Shown here piece after piece: positions 1 through 11,118 of a stretch of DNA of 64,000 nt; the first letter of the stretch is position 1; every line of letters begins with the position of its first letter. The notes under the pieces are model-generated. The model saw only the letters and a list, made by a program, of their open reading frames with translations, searched no databases and was not told the DNA's origin. The DNA comes from Acanthaster planci (lineage: Eukaryota > Echinodermata > Asteroidea > Valvatida > Acanthasteridae): positions 1-64,000 of the forward strand of contig NW_019091629.1 of the NCBI RefSeq assembly GCF_001949145.1, given 5' to 3'. Both the position numbers and the translations under genes were made by a program.

Positions 1-285
1 GGATATCACATACAGGAGAAAAAGTACAAAGTTGGAAAACCAGACGTGGCACACTTCCCACCCTAGTGCATCGTTTGGCACGGGATCCGGCAGCGGCGCT
101 TCGCTTTGCAGAAGAATCACGGTTGCACCAAGTAGATCTACGACAGCCTGGTGACAGATGAAGGCGTTGGTGCGAGTCTGCATCGCCGAGACCTTGCCGA
201 TGACTATGCACACCAGACCGTTGCCTATGATGCCGACAATTCCCACGAAGGTCTTAAAGATACGGAGTGATAATATCTCCTCCAT
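1..285 (-). CDS. Rhodopsin-like GPCR, partial (cut by left window edge)
   Basis: This is the N-terminal 95 codons of a class A G-protein-coupled receptor, read leftwards from the ATG at 283-285 and open to base 1. The protein begins MEEILSLRIFKTFVGIVGII and continues through the GN motif of TM1, a Lys-Val-Ser-Ala-Met-Gln-Thr-Arg-Thr-Asn-Ala-Phe-Ile first loop, and the TM2 block with its conserved Asp (AVVDLLG). It then has the extracellular-loop-1 Cys expected to pair with loop 2, and the start of TM3. It aligns residue for residue with the two complete receptors at 13626-14600 and 22718-23680, which fixes both identity and start. Everything from mid-TM3 on lies outside the window. No stop or frameshift is visible, so it is probably an intact gene. 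The ligand is unknown. Confidence 0.85.
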   Translation of the reverse strand, partial: MEEILSLRIFKTFVGIVGIIGNGLVCIVIGKVSAMQTRTNAFICHQAVVDLLGATVILLQSEAPLPDPVPNDALGWEVCHVWFSNFVLFLLYVIS

Positions 286-2332
286 GCTGCTCAATGCCTA
301 TTTTGCCTAATGCCTTCGCACCATTTCCCCAACAAGAAGTATGGATCCTTGCACAGCCAAATGCATCCAACCTCTTTTATGGACATTACAATCACTAGTC
401 ACTTTGTGCATCGCCGGTGCGAACAGAACATTAGCGGATCTAGTAGTTTTCAAGGGGAGACTTTTGTCAAGATGTGTTCGGGGTTTTCATGGAAGGAATG
501 AGGAGCTGCGGTCACCTCGTTGGTAACAGACCGGAAGTGCTATATTTGAAGGGGTTTCAGGAACTGAAGACTCAAATCTCGTGTTTGCTGTAAACGTTAG
601 AACCGAAGGAACATTTTCCCCACTGACTGTACTGATTTTGTTAATAATAAGTTTTTAGGGCTTCTCAAACAGAATGCTAATACAAGCCGAAGGTTTGTAA
701 GTCACATTGTGTGTCATGCATGGCTTGAAACCTATGTCGACGAGACGCGCTGAGGGGGGCTACAAATTAAGAGAGAAAATTGAATTTATTTCACGTCAGA
801 CCTTTTTTCCGAAAGGGAAAAAACTTAAATCAAATTTAAAGAATATGAATACATAATTCACCACATATTTCAAAGTTTACCACAGGATTTGGACTCCTGG
901 GTACGAATCTTTTTACACACACAGGCAAGTTAGCCCAGACCCTTTTTCCTTCTTTTGTCTTTATGACATTGAATAATGCCGCCTGTCTACTATGTATACC
1001 TTGCGTAGATTATAATGTATAGCAGGCAAGCTTGTAGCAAAGCATATTACTGCCTGAATGATATTCCTGCTCCAAGGACCAATCTTGATGTAGTTGTGTG
1101 ACACGAATAAAAGCCATAACAAGCCTCTGGAAACATTCCATATGTATTTATGATACTTGCTTTATATACGCATGCTACGTTTCATAAGGTCTGTTTTGAG
1201 GTAGCTGCGATCATGAGGATTAGCCTTGTCCCCAGGGTTTTAATAAGTTACATCGATCAGTTACCGACGTGAACAATAATATTTCTGAGATATTGGGCTC
1301 CTGACAGAAGAAATCCCATCATATTACGACTGGCTCGATTCCCAATGTACTATACAGTAGTAGTGCGCCATGTTATAGTGAGAGGGTTTTTGTCTCAAGA
1401 AGCATCGCTATCATGTGGATAACGATCTACAACCACACTATGAAACCAAGGCAGCTTCCGAGTCTGTTGTCTAGAGCAAGGTCTGGGTCTTTGCTCTGTT
1501 AAACAATTCGCGGAGACGCGCTGGACGTAGAGATATCTGTATTTCTAACGTACAAATTCTCTCTACACGTGTTCGAGTTCTATCACTGTTTTAGAATATA
1601 AAAAAACCAATAATGTCTTGTCATCGTGTCGTTGAAAACAATGTAGGGTATTTTTGGTAGCTTTTTGTCTGTTTTTTCTTTTTGTAGGCTTTTCTTGTCT
1701 TGTGCTTGTCTTTAATAAGACTGCAATGAATTGTGTTTTGGAAAGAAAGCGTCTTTTTGCCTGAAGTTGTTGTTAATGTTTTCATAGTTTGTTATCCATT
1801 AGTAATTTACAGTAAAAACAAAAAACAAACAGAAAAAAACCCGCACATTCAGATTGTCTTCTGTTCGTGTTTGATTGTAACGTTATAAACATCGAATTCC
1901 GTGGGGCACGTTTCCGACACGGGATTTATGCTCTTCTGCAGTTCGTTTCGCTTCATTGCCCCCCTGAAGAAAATGTGTGCAGCCACGAAGAGTAGGATCT
2001 GAAGGGGCAATCGTGGCCGCACAAGTTTTGTTCAGGGAGACACTGAAGTGAGATGAACTGCACTTCACAGGTTATGCACATTTCACATGCTACCGGAAGG
2101 TGCCTGTAATGTTACAGTACGGTTAGTATTTGATGACGATTAAGTTGATCTTGAAATGAAAGAGCAATGCATTGCGAGCCAGAAAGACAATGCTACGTTT
2201 GAGCTTTCCGGATGGTCATTTGGCAAAGCATTAGAGCAGTCAGTTGGCTTTTCTTATTCGTGCAGTCCTTGAGTGAACAAGAGTGGGCACTTTGCCACAG
2301 AGCAGGTTCGCTGGTTCCCACTTTTATTATTC
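286..2332. other. Gene-free stretch
   Basis: I see no supportable coding region here. The first ~15 bp upstream of the receptor ATG show no clear TATA or splice signal. The stretch around 1600-1840 is T-rich on the plus strand (runs of TTTTGT/TTTTCT), which looks like a degenerate simple repeat. Short open frames at 310-526 and 1883-2068 have no family features and no supporting splice sites. Confidence 0.5.
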
Positions 2333-2335
2333 AGG

Positions 2336-2488
2336 CGTTTCACAATTATGCGCCACCAGGAGTGTGCAACGCGTTGGCCAATCACAGTGCGCGAAATCGG
2401 TCGATCCAATGCTTGTTTGGAAAGGTTCGACAGATTTCGCGTACTGTCATTGGTCAACGCGTTGCAAACTCTTCGAGGCGCACTATCC
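2336..2488. mobile_element. Palindromic MITE-like element, copy 1
   Basis: An imperfect inverted repeat of about 150 bp. The left arm runs from GTTTCACAATTATGCGCCAC through the word CAACGCGTTGGCCAATCACA. The right arm carries the reverse complement (CATTGGTCAACGCGTTGCAA, then GGCGCACTAT). A loop of about 25 bp with CCAATGCTTGTTTGGAAAGG separates the arms. The same arms and loop occur at 31287-31482, so this is a dispersed element and not a chance hairpin. It has no coding capacity, although the arms create overlapping open frames at 2212-2571. No target-site duplication was resolved. Confidence 0.75.
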
Positions 2489-5201
2489 GGTTCGTCTTAG
2501 AGACTTCGTCACAGGCGGACGCGACACGATTTGCAGGCTTTCTTTTGACAATCGCTGAAGTTGCGCGTTAATTTCCGGCTCCATATGGTTCCATGTAAAC
2601 GGCAACTAATGCATATGTAACCCTATGTCCAGTGCATGTGTAGTGGGCGTGGTTTAAACTGAAGTGACGTCACACTTACGAACCGGGTTGTGAATCGCCC
2701 GTATGCGATTTTTTCCGTACCGCAATGTTCCCATAGAGTTGTGCACAAAATACATGATGCATGAGGTTCAAAGGTCAAAAGATACAAAATCCGCTCCTCA
2801 ATTTCGCGCGTTGCATGATTTGTGTATGTATTCAGTGCATGTTTACACCCACATGCATGGGTTTACATGAGTGAGCGGGCTTCGTGAACATCGTGCATGT
2901 AGTGATGACGTCCTCGGTGCCCACACTGGCATTTAGTTAGGCCCTTTTTCAGGAGTGGATCCAAGGGGCGTGGATCGCGCACGGCCCCCTTTTTCACTCA
3001 AGAAACTGAATGAATAAATAAATAAATTTATTCCAAACAGAAGAAGAAGAGAGATGGAGAAGAACAAAGAGGAGTCATGCTGCCTGAAATTGCACCACAG
3101 AGCGGCCTAGAATCCAAAAATGCCCCGGATCCTAAGGGCTTCGCGCTACGCTCTCACGGGCATCTTACCATTGCTGCCTTCGTTAACAACCACCCCCTTT
3201 CGAAAATCCGGGATCACCCCCCCCCTTGGGAAAATCCTGGATCCACCCCTGATTGTCGTTGTTGTGGAATTTTAAACAGTGAATGTCTACAGTTTGTGCT
3301 TCTTCCTTTGTTTCAACACGCAAGCATTATTCCGCACAGAACTAGATTTTCGAGTCTTCTTTCACGTACACGTACAATAATCACAAACAGAAATTAATAT
3401 ACTTAAAAGTTCAAGCATAAACTTTCAACTATCTCTCAACACCGTGCAAAACGCGTACTTCTCGTGAGCTTAGGCCTAACAAAGTGGGATCCTGCACCGT
3501 GGTGTGTTGAGTACACTGTCATGTACCTGATCGTTGTGTGCGTTTGGAGGCAAATGTTGTTGTCCACCAAGGATCCTTTCCTTGTACCTTAGGACGCCCA
3601 TGAGGCCAACACTTTTTTTCAATAAAGGAAAGGTGTGTAAAGCCTGGCAACAAAATTGATGACTTCACCTCCACATTAGGAAAACGGGAACGTATGGAGC
3701 CGGTATAGTTGAACATTTGAAAAGGAAAACGTATCACCTCCCAATGACTGATTGGCTTAAGAGTATCAGTTACAGGGTGCTTCAAAATTGACACCTGTCC
3801 CAAACTTTGCGGAAAAGTGATGAAAAATATTGAGATATGGTTGACTGAATTTAACAACATTCGTTGGTTCCTGATACTCCATGCTCATTGAAAAAGAAAG
3901 CAGTCATACTGGACGTGTACATAATGGCCCACAGGGGTCAGTATTGATCGGACGATCAAATCAATAGGATGAGAATATTGCATCGTGTAATAAGGCCATA
4001 AGATGCATTCTGGAAATGGGCTCCGTTCCTGAACAAGAGAGAGTAAAGGTTTACCAGGCAGCGATTTCCCCTGGGACACCACACTACCAACAGGAAGTAC
4101 GTACACACGAGCCGTCTTTCCACAAATCGTCACGTACTATAGGTTTTGCCATTTGCGAGAATTATGAACAATTTTGATGAAGGCAAGTTTGGTACAGAGT
4201 GAAGCTAAGATACAGCAAATAGATCTAGAGAATAGGCATCGATGGTTGTAACAGCCATTTTAAAGAAAAAAGTGCTTGGTCAGTAACTGTTTGATTACAT
4301 TTTCTCTTGCAATTTGCTATAGGAAGACATGTTTCCCGCCCTTTTGTACATGGGACATGCATGCAGAACGTATTAAACAAAGCATGGTTACCAACTTCAC
4401 TAGTTTTAACACTGCATGCAAACATCACTAACTGCACTGCACGGTCATCCTTGATATAGTTTGTTACGTGCCGACAAGCACACCCGGACGTACGACAGAG
4501 AAAAGACAAACTAACGGAAAATGATATAGACATTACATGACGAGAGAGGGAACAAACGTAGAATTTTGGTACATTGGAGAATTGGCAATGGACGGATGCA
4601 TCTGGCAGGTATTAACTTATGAACCAGTAACAATCATTTATTTTAAATAAATAGATCGAGCAAAAATAACTGGCGACAAACTATTACATCCAGAAATGAA
4701 TATCTACAGGGGAAATATATGACATGAAAACCCAATATTCGGGCGAATATAATGAAATTAATGTGAGCTCACAGAACTAAGAATGAGGTTAGGTCGGGCG
4801 CTCAGTCAGGCATGGGGAGGCAGGGCAGGGCCGTCATGGTCTATAACTGCTCGGCTAGCGCCACAGGACGGTGAAGACTTAAGAGACCGGTGATAATCAG
4901 CGTCGGGCTCTGGGTACTGGAGGTGAGCTGCAAGCCATTGCGGTAGTAGCCTCGACGCTCCACAGTCCAGACGATCTCGGCGGAGATGGCCACACCAAGT
5001 CTTGCCAGCTTGGCTTGGTAGAAGTCTTGGCCTCTGCTGGAAGATCTGCCTCACTCGATGGTGATACGCACTGACTGAGAGCCCGGCAAGGTACAGCGCG
5101 GAGCATAAATACCTGCTCCCGTCACACCACCACACTCGCTATTCAAACAAAGTAAAATACTTTGTGTGTCAAACATAAGAAAGAAGAAGGGCAGCTATGT
5201 A
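2489..5201. other. Gene-free stretch with a GGATCC-rich inverted repeat
   Basis: No supportable gene. Between about 2945 and 3250 there is a weak inverted-repeat element. Its left part reads AGGAGTGGATCCAAGGGGCG and its right part ends with CTTGGGAAAATCCTGGATCC followed by ACCCCT, the reverse complement of the same theme. The interior contains a run of C bases at ~3218-3226. The remaining sequence (3.4-5.2 kb) is AT-rich and unremarkable; open frames at 3519-3860, 4225-4533 and 4806-5135 have no recognisable domain. Confidence 0.45.
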
Positions 5202-7176
5202 GTCAAAGGAAGGGCTACAAGGCTGCAAGCCAGCCGTAACAAATTGTTTTGCAATACCTGCTTCTACATCAGATTCGAACCAGCTAGACGACACCGGCAA
5301 GCTCGGTGGTCGAGTGATTAAGACGTCTGCACTACTAAGCAGGAGGTCGTGGGTTCGCGTACACTTGTGTTTTTTTTCACAAGCCTTCGGGGACATACAC
5401 TGTGTATACAGTGTTCAAATACACGTCGGGCAGGGCAAAAGTCCAAAATTTACTGCATGCAATAGATTTGCAAAACCTGTAGGTAATATAAAGATGCACT
5501 AGTTTGAATTTCGTTAAACATAACAATTTGAGTTCTGGGTTCCCAATAATGCAGGCACAGTTTCGGTTACACCGTTGTAAAGTTGTGTTAAAAGAGTGTA
5601 ATAAACTGTTAACACTGTTCAAAGAGTGAAGTTTCAATTTCAGCGGGGTCGCTTTGCCATCTGTCCCCTACATGATAGTGCAGGTTTTTACAACTGTTGA
5701 TAAGCATTTTTAAAAATAGATTTTAAGTGAGAAATTGAATGAAAATACATTATTCGGGTCGTTTTGAATCCAAGTAGATGAAAAGAGATGGGACGAATAA
5801 CACTTTTTCACACAGCAAAAGAAACCTTGTCTCATAGAAGCTCCGGCACAGCGCTGGTTATAATATTGACGGCCGCTACAGTCGTTAAGGGCCACATCAA
5901 CGATGCTTATCAGAATTGTTTATTTGTCTATCTCTGCCGTGTGCCAAGTTTTGCATTTTTATCACAACATGCACGATAGGCTTACTAATGCACGTCTTCT
6001 TGCATTGATCTCCATACAGAGTTTTGCAATTTCTTTCCTAATATTTGGTTGAGAGTATTTTGAAAGCATTTCGAGGCCACCCCTGCCAACGACAGCTTCT
6101 AGCGCCAAAATGACCAAGTACTCAAGGTGTAAACATAATGAGCTTAAAAGCGCGATGTTTGTGGATTGAGTTTCTTTTATCTCGTATTTTTTCAAGATCA
6201 AGGATTTAACGTTTGCTCCAAGATCAAAGATTTAACCTTTTAGGGGGTTTTCTAAGCCTATTAATATATTGTCTCAGTTCGAGCATACACGTGTTGTTTA
6301 CACAAGGCAGTTCTAGCTAAATATTTGCAGTGCTTTTCAACGTATACGTTTCAATATTGCTCAGTTTCCAAATTCGGCACGCCCGCGCCTCTGCTGCTCA
6401 CCAAAGGCGCATTTTTAATATTAAAAAAATCAAATGTAACGGGTTGCAAGCCTCTTTGTAGGTAAAGAGTTTGTGTGAACAAGCGTTTACTATGGAATCG
6501 TTTTATTTGAGTCTTTAGGTTCCGTGATCGGCACCAATTCTACCTACCCAAGGTTAAATGATGTGGATGCTTGTGCTGTCATATAACAGAAGCGTTGACG
6601 TTAAACAGAGACGATTTGCGTGGTGATTCTGTTCGTAACCGATTTTTGTATCAATTTTCCTTTGGCAAATTTAGCATATTGTCGCCTTCTTTTATCGGCA
6701 ACTAAGACTAATGTCTGGAATAGAAAATTTACGCCGGGTTCGAGTTTAAAATGAATTCGAGCTAGAGTTGTAACCCAGGATCGATGACGGTGCTCCTGAT
6801 CTCAGCCGTTGGTAGCGCTTAAGTCCATAAAGGTTTTGGGGGTGAAAGACACAGACATAGTCTTTCTCTTGATCATTGAGGCACTCATGAAACGACTTCA
6901 CGCATCCCTTCAATTTGCCGATCAAATTAGTTTGAACCCTCACCCAACTCATCACCAGATTTTGGCGCGTCTGAATAATCTGTACTTACTTTATGTGTGT
7001 TTCTCTTATGAAGACAGGTCTGTGGATGCGTGTTCCTCCAATTAGACTGGAAAAAATCAGTAGATATAAAGCTTAAAACCACGCCTCTAACGCGAATTGA
7101 CTTTTTAAAAAAAAGTTATCTGACTCCTTCGGTGCAGCGTGTGCTCGTTCTCGACAAGGTGAACTAACAAGTAAAA
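5202..7176 (+). repeat. Long duplicated element, copy 1 (~1.97 kb)
   Basis: This segment matches 9249-11118 in the same orientation over nearly its whole length. Long stretches are identical or differ by single bases; for example the block around 5788-5979 and its partner at 9752-9943 differ by one residue in translation. It starts at GTCAAAGGAAGGGCTAC and ends near AGGTGAACTAACAAGT. Close to the left end is a tRNA-like promoter region (5300-5360). No convincing protein is encoded. Its right end abuts the single N at 7178 and the 31-bp minisatellite. It is either a transposon body present twice or a local segmental duplication. Confidence 0.85.
5300..5362 (+). repeat. tRNA-like (SINE-type) module in duplicated element, copy 1
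   Basis: A tRNA-gene-like stretch. An A-box-like word (GGTGGTCGAGTGATTAAG) resembles the D-arm of serine-type tRNAs, and a B-box-like word (GTGGGTTCGCG) follows about 35 bp later. It lacks paired acceptor stems and is embedded in a repeat, so I read it as a tRNA-derived SINE head or relic and not a functional tRNA. The equivalent at 9335-9395 has lost part of the A box but has a better B box (GGGTTCGAATGC). Confidence 0.5.
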
Positions 7177-7181
7177 GNTTG

Positions 7182-7284
7182 TGTCCGCAGGCCCATTATG
7201 TCCGCCCCATTGTGTCTGCAGGCCCATTATGTCCGCCCCATTGTGTCCGCAGGCCCATTTTTTCCGCCCCATTGTGTCTTCAGG
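7182..7284 (+). repeat. 31-bp minisatellite, plus orientation
   Basis: About three and a third tandem copies of a 31-bp unit containing CGCAGGCCCATTATGTCCGC followed by CCCATTG. Units begin near 7182, 7213 and 7244 with a trailing partial copy. The third unit has TTTTTTCC in place of TTATGTCC. A single ambiguous base (N) at 7178 lies just before the array, which hints that the assembly may have collapsed copies. The same unit occurs in the opposite orientation at 9096-9235. Confidence 0.85.
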
Positions 7285-9094
7285 ATGCGATTGTTATTTA
7301 ATAAAGTCTCAGGTATTTTTCTTTTTTTCAAAAGCTTTCCTTTTCTAAAAAATTCCTTGCAGGTATTTGAATGTATGCTGTTATTTTTCCACAGCGGCTC
7401 TGTGTTGGATCATGTTCCAAATGAAAAATGAAACAATGAAACAAAAGTTCACTTATTCTGGGTCATTATTATGTGCGGATTATTTTGTGCATAATTCCTT
7501 GTAATGGGTATCATGGAAATGTACATACATATAGATATGTATAAATGCAATTCATGAGAAAAAGCTTAACTTTTATGAGTAAGTGTGAGTTTGTTTTTGC
7601 ATTCAATTGGGGACCCTGAACAATAGAGGACAATAAGGTCCATGATTCACATAGGGTCGCCGAATAAAAATTGCGCACAAAACATATGGGTGGTCTTTTA
7701 AAAGAGTTGAAGTAAAACAAAAGAGGAACAATAGAGGATCCCCAGTTGCAGGAAAATTGTGTGTGCGTGGGTGTATAGGGAAGGGGCGTTACTAGTAGCC
7801 CTACACGTATGTTTCACCCCCATTCGACGTGTGGAAATTAACGACTTCGACCATGGGAGACGGTTACTTGACCGGACCCGCGTGAACCATGCGGAAATGT
7901 CCTTAGCAGCTTGCCAATCCTCTGTTGAGCTTCCTCGTTTTGAGGACTTCTTTGCACAAAGTTAACAAACGGATTTGAACTTTTTGTATGTGCCTTAGAA
8001 GGCTTAAATCGAATAGAGCACTACAGAATTGGGAAAAGAAATGCGACAGAAGTTTGAAATTTAGCATCAAAGTTGTTGCTAAGATGATAAATTATTTCCA
8101 TTTTCAATCCATCACTTCGTCTTTTTCCACAACATTTCTCAATTTTAAATGTTTTCCCAAAACAGTGAGACACTGCATACGATAGGCCAGAATCTAAACT
8201 ACACGGTACAATCAGTTCTATGTACATGCAGCTATATAAATTCGGTTCGACTTCCATGAGTTATATTAGATACTTCTGCGCAGGGCGATCTGTTTGTGTT
8301 TTACATGCTCGAAACCGATCCAATATACTGCGGGTTGTTTCTGCGGCGTAGACGTGCACATACAGGTGCAAGGAAATTTTCGACCGTTGGAGCAAGGGTA
8401 CATAATGTACATATTCGTGTGGTACATGTAAAACTCGGAATATGTACCTTGAATTTGAACATTTTCCTTGCATTTTATAATGACAGATTTACCTCGCGGT
8501 TACAAAAGTGAACTTCATGTTAACTTAATGTACTTTTTGAATTTGTATTCCGTTCCCAAGTCACTGAATTCTTACGCTCGCAAGACCGTAAGATTAATGC
8601 AGAATGAATGGAATCGGTGCCGAGTAGTTAAGTCGATATACAAACGCGTCTTGTCAGGAAAAGAAACAAAAAGGCTAACGTCAAACCGTCGGCAAATCTA
8701 AACCCTTGAGAACTTTTCCCTTACAGCCCACTTATAAAAACTTCGGGAAAACTTCGAATTCTTTGTTCCGAATCTTGAGAAATCGCATCGAAACGTAAAC
8801 AAACTACCTGCTGGCATAGATGCCAGTGTTTGTGCAAAACTGAATTTCCCAGAAAATGTGTACGTAATGTGCTTATTATTCAGGGTACAATCCTTACCTT
8901 GAGGAAGTCATCACTGGTCTAAAGCAAGGTCACGATAGTGACTGGTTAACGCTTGTCAACACATAACTCGCCCGTGGGCCCATTAGGCTGGTGTTTCCCA
9001 CAGAGCGTGGGTTTTAAAACTCTGTATCCGGAGCTTGGTGGCGCAAGGGCCGGCTCGCTTTTGTATATGGTTTTTTTCTAATTCACTTAATGAC
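7285..9094. other. Unique spacer between inverted minisatellites
   Basis: About 1.8 kb with no supportable gene and no match to the flanking duplicated bodies. Short open frames (7511-7720, 7759-7965, 8468-8701) show no domain, signal peptide or splice support. The segment is bracketed by oppositely oriented 31-bp minisatellites, each next to a single N. Confidence 0.5.
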
Positions 9095-9095
9095 N

Positions 9096-9235
9096 TGGGG
9101 CGGACACAATAGGCCTGCGGACACAATGGGGCGGACATAATGGGCCTGCGGACACAATGGGGCGGACATAATGGGCCTGCGGATACAATGGGGCGGACAT
9201 AATGGGCCTGAAAAAGTTTGTGGACATAATGGGCC
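9096..9235 (-). repeat. 31-bp minisatellite, minus orientation
   Basis: About four tandem copies of the 31-bp unit found at 7182-7284, here reverse-complemented (units contain GGGGCGGACATAATGGGCCT followed by GCGGA). The last copies drift (GAAAAAGTTTGTGGACATAA). An N at 9095 marks its outer border. The right edge runs directly into copy 2 of the duplicated element at 9249. Confidence 0.85.
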
Positions 9236-9248
9236 ATGCGGAACATTC

Positions 9249-11118
9249 GTCAAAGGAAGGGCTACAAGCAAGCCGAGCCGTAAGAAGTTGTTTTGCAGTA
9301 CCCGCTGCTACATCTGATTCGAACCAGCTATATGACACCGGCAAGCTCGGTGGTTAAGACGTCTGTATTACTAAACAGGAGGTCTTGGGTTCGAATGCAC
9401 TTGTGTTAAAATTTACTGCATGCAATAGAGTTGCAAAATCTGTAGGTAATATAAAGATGCACTAGTTTGAATTTCGTTAAACATGAAAATTGGAGTTCTG
9501 GGTTCCAATAATCGAGGCACAGTTTCGGTTACACCGTTGTAAGGTTGTGTTAAAAGTGTATAATAAACAATTTTCCGACTGTTCAAAGAGTGAAGTTTTA
9601 ATTTCAGCGGGGTCGCTTTGCCACCTGCCCCCTACATGATAGTGAAGGTTTTTACAACTGCTGATAAGCATTTTTAAAAATAGATTTTAAGTGAGAAATT
9701 GAATGAAAATACTTTATTCGGGTCGTTTTGAATCCAAGTAGATGAAAAGAGATGGGACGAATAACACTTTTTCACACAGCAAAAGAAACCTTGTCTCATA
9801 GAAGCTCCGGCACAGCGCTGGTTATAATATTGACGGCCGCTACAGTCGTTAAGGGCCACATCAACAATGCTTATCAGAATTGTTTATTTGTCTATCTCTG
9901 CCGTGTGCCAAGTTTTGCATTTTTATCACAACATGCACGATAGGCTTACTAATGCACGTCTTCTTGCATTGATCTCTAAACAGAGTTTTGCAATTTCTTT
10001 CCTAATATATGGTTGAGAGTATTTTGAAGAGTATTTTGGAAAGCATTTCGAGGCCACCCCAGCCGACGACAGCTTCTAACGCCAAAATGACCACGTACCC
10101 AAGGTCTAAACGTAATGAGATTAAAAGCGCGATGTTTGTGGGTTGAGTTTCTTTTCTCTCGTATTTTTTCAAGATCAAAGATTTAACGTTTGCTTAAAGA
10201 TCAAAGATTTAACCTTTTGGGGGTTTTCTAAGTCTATTCATATATTGTCTCAGTTCGAGCATACACGTGTTGTTTACACAAGGCAGTTCTGGCTAAATAT
10301 TTGCAGTGCTTTTCAACGTATACATTTCAATATTGCTCAGTTTCCAAATTTGGCACGCCCGCTCCTCGGTTGCCCACCAAAGGCGCATTTTTAATATAAA
10401 AATAATCAAATTTAAGGGGTTGCAAGCCTCTTCGTAGGTATTGAGTTTGTGTTAACAAGCGTTTACTATGGAATCTTTTTGAGTCTTTCGGTTCGTGATC
10501 AGCACCAGTTCTACCTACCCAAGGTTAAATATTGTGGATGTTTGTGCTGTCATTTTACTGAAAACATTAATGTTAAACAGAGACGATTTGAGTGGTGATT
10601 CTTTTCGTAACCGATTTTTGTATCAATTTTCCTTTGGCAAATTTAGCATATTGTCGCCTTCTTTTATCGGCAACTAAGAATAATGCCTGTAATAGAAAAC
10701 TTACGCCGGGTTCGAGTTTAAAGTGAATTCAAGCTAGAGTTGTAACCCAGGATCGATGACGGTGCTCCTGATCTCAGCTGTTGTTAGCGTTAAGTCCATA
10801 AAGGTTTCGGGGGTGAAAGACACTAATATAGTCTTTCTCTTGATCTTTGATCCCTTCAATTTGCCAAAATTTGTCTGAACCCTCATCCAACTCATCACCA
10901 GATTTTGGCGCGTCTGATAATCTGTACTTACTTTATGTGTGTTTCTCCTATGAAGACAGATCTGTGGATGCGTGTTCCTCCAGTTAGACTGGAAAAAATT
11001 AGTATAATTAAAGCCTAAAACCACGCCTCTAAACGCGAATTGACTTTTTAAAAAAGTTATCTGACTTCTTCGGTGTAGCGTGTGCTAGTTCTCGATAAGG
11101 TGAACTAACAAGTGAAGG
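9249..11118 (+). repeat. Long duplicated element, copy 2 (~1.87 kb)
   Basis: Direct repeat of 5202-7176. Compared with copy 1 it lacks about 75 bp after the tRNA-like module (copy 1 bases around 5370-5445), has lost ~25 bp in the segment matching 6870-6930, and carries scattered substitutions. The shared borders are GTCAAAGGAAGGGCTAC on the left and AGGTGAACTAACAAGTGAAG on the right. It is non-coding as far as I can see; the 61-63-codon frames at 9674-9943 simply repeat those in copy 1. Confidence 0.85.

Noticed and set aside
5300-5372. Functional tRNA-Ser gene
   Set aside because: A- and B-box-like words are present, but no acceptor stem pairing is visible and the module sits in a repeated element; read instead as a SINE-type relic.
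5788-9943. Nearly identical 63-codon frames at 5788-5979 and 9752-9943 as a duplicated gene
   Set aside because: Similarity extends over the whole ~1.9 kb repeat, including clearly non-coding parts and opposite-strand frames, so it reflects DNA duplication and not protein conservation.
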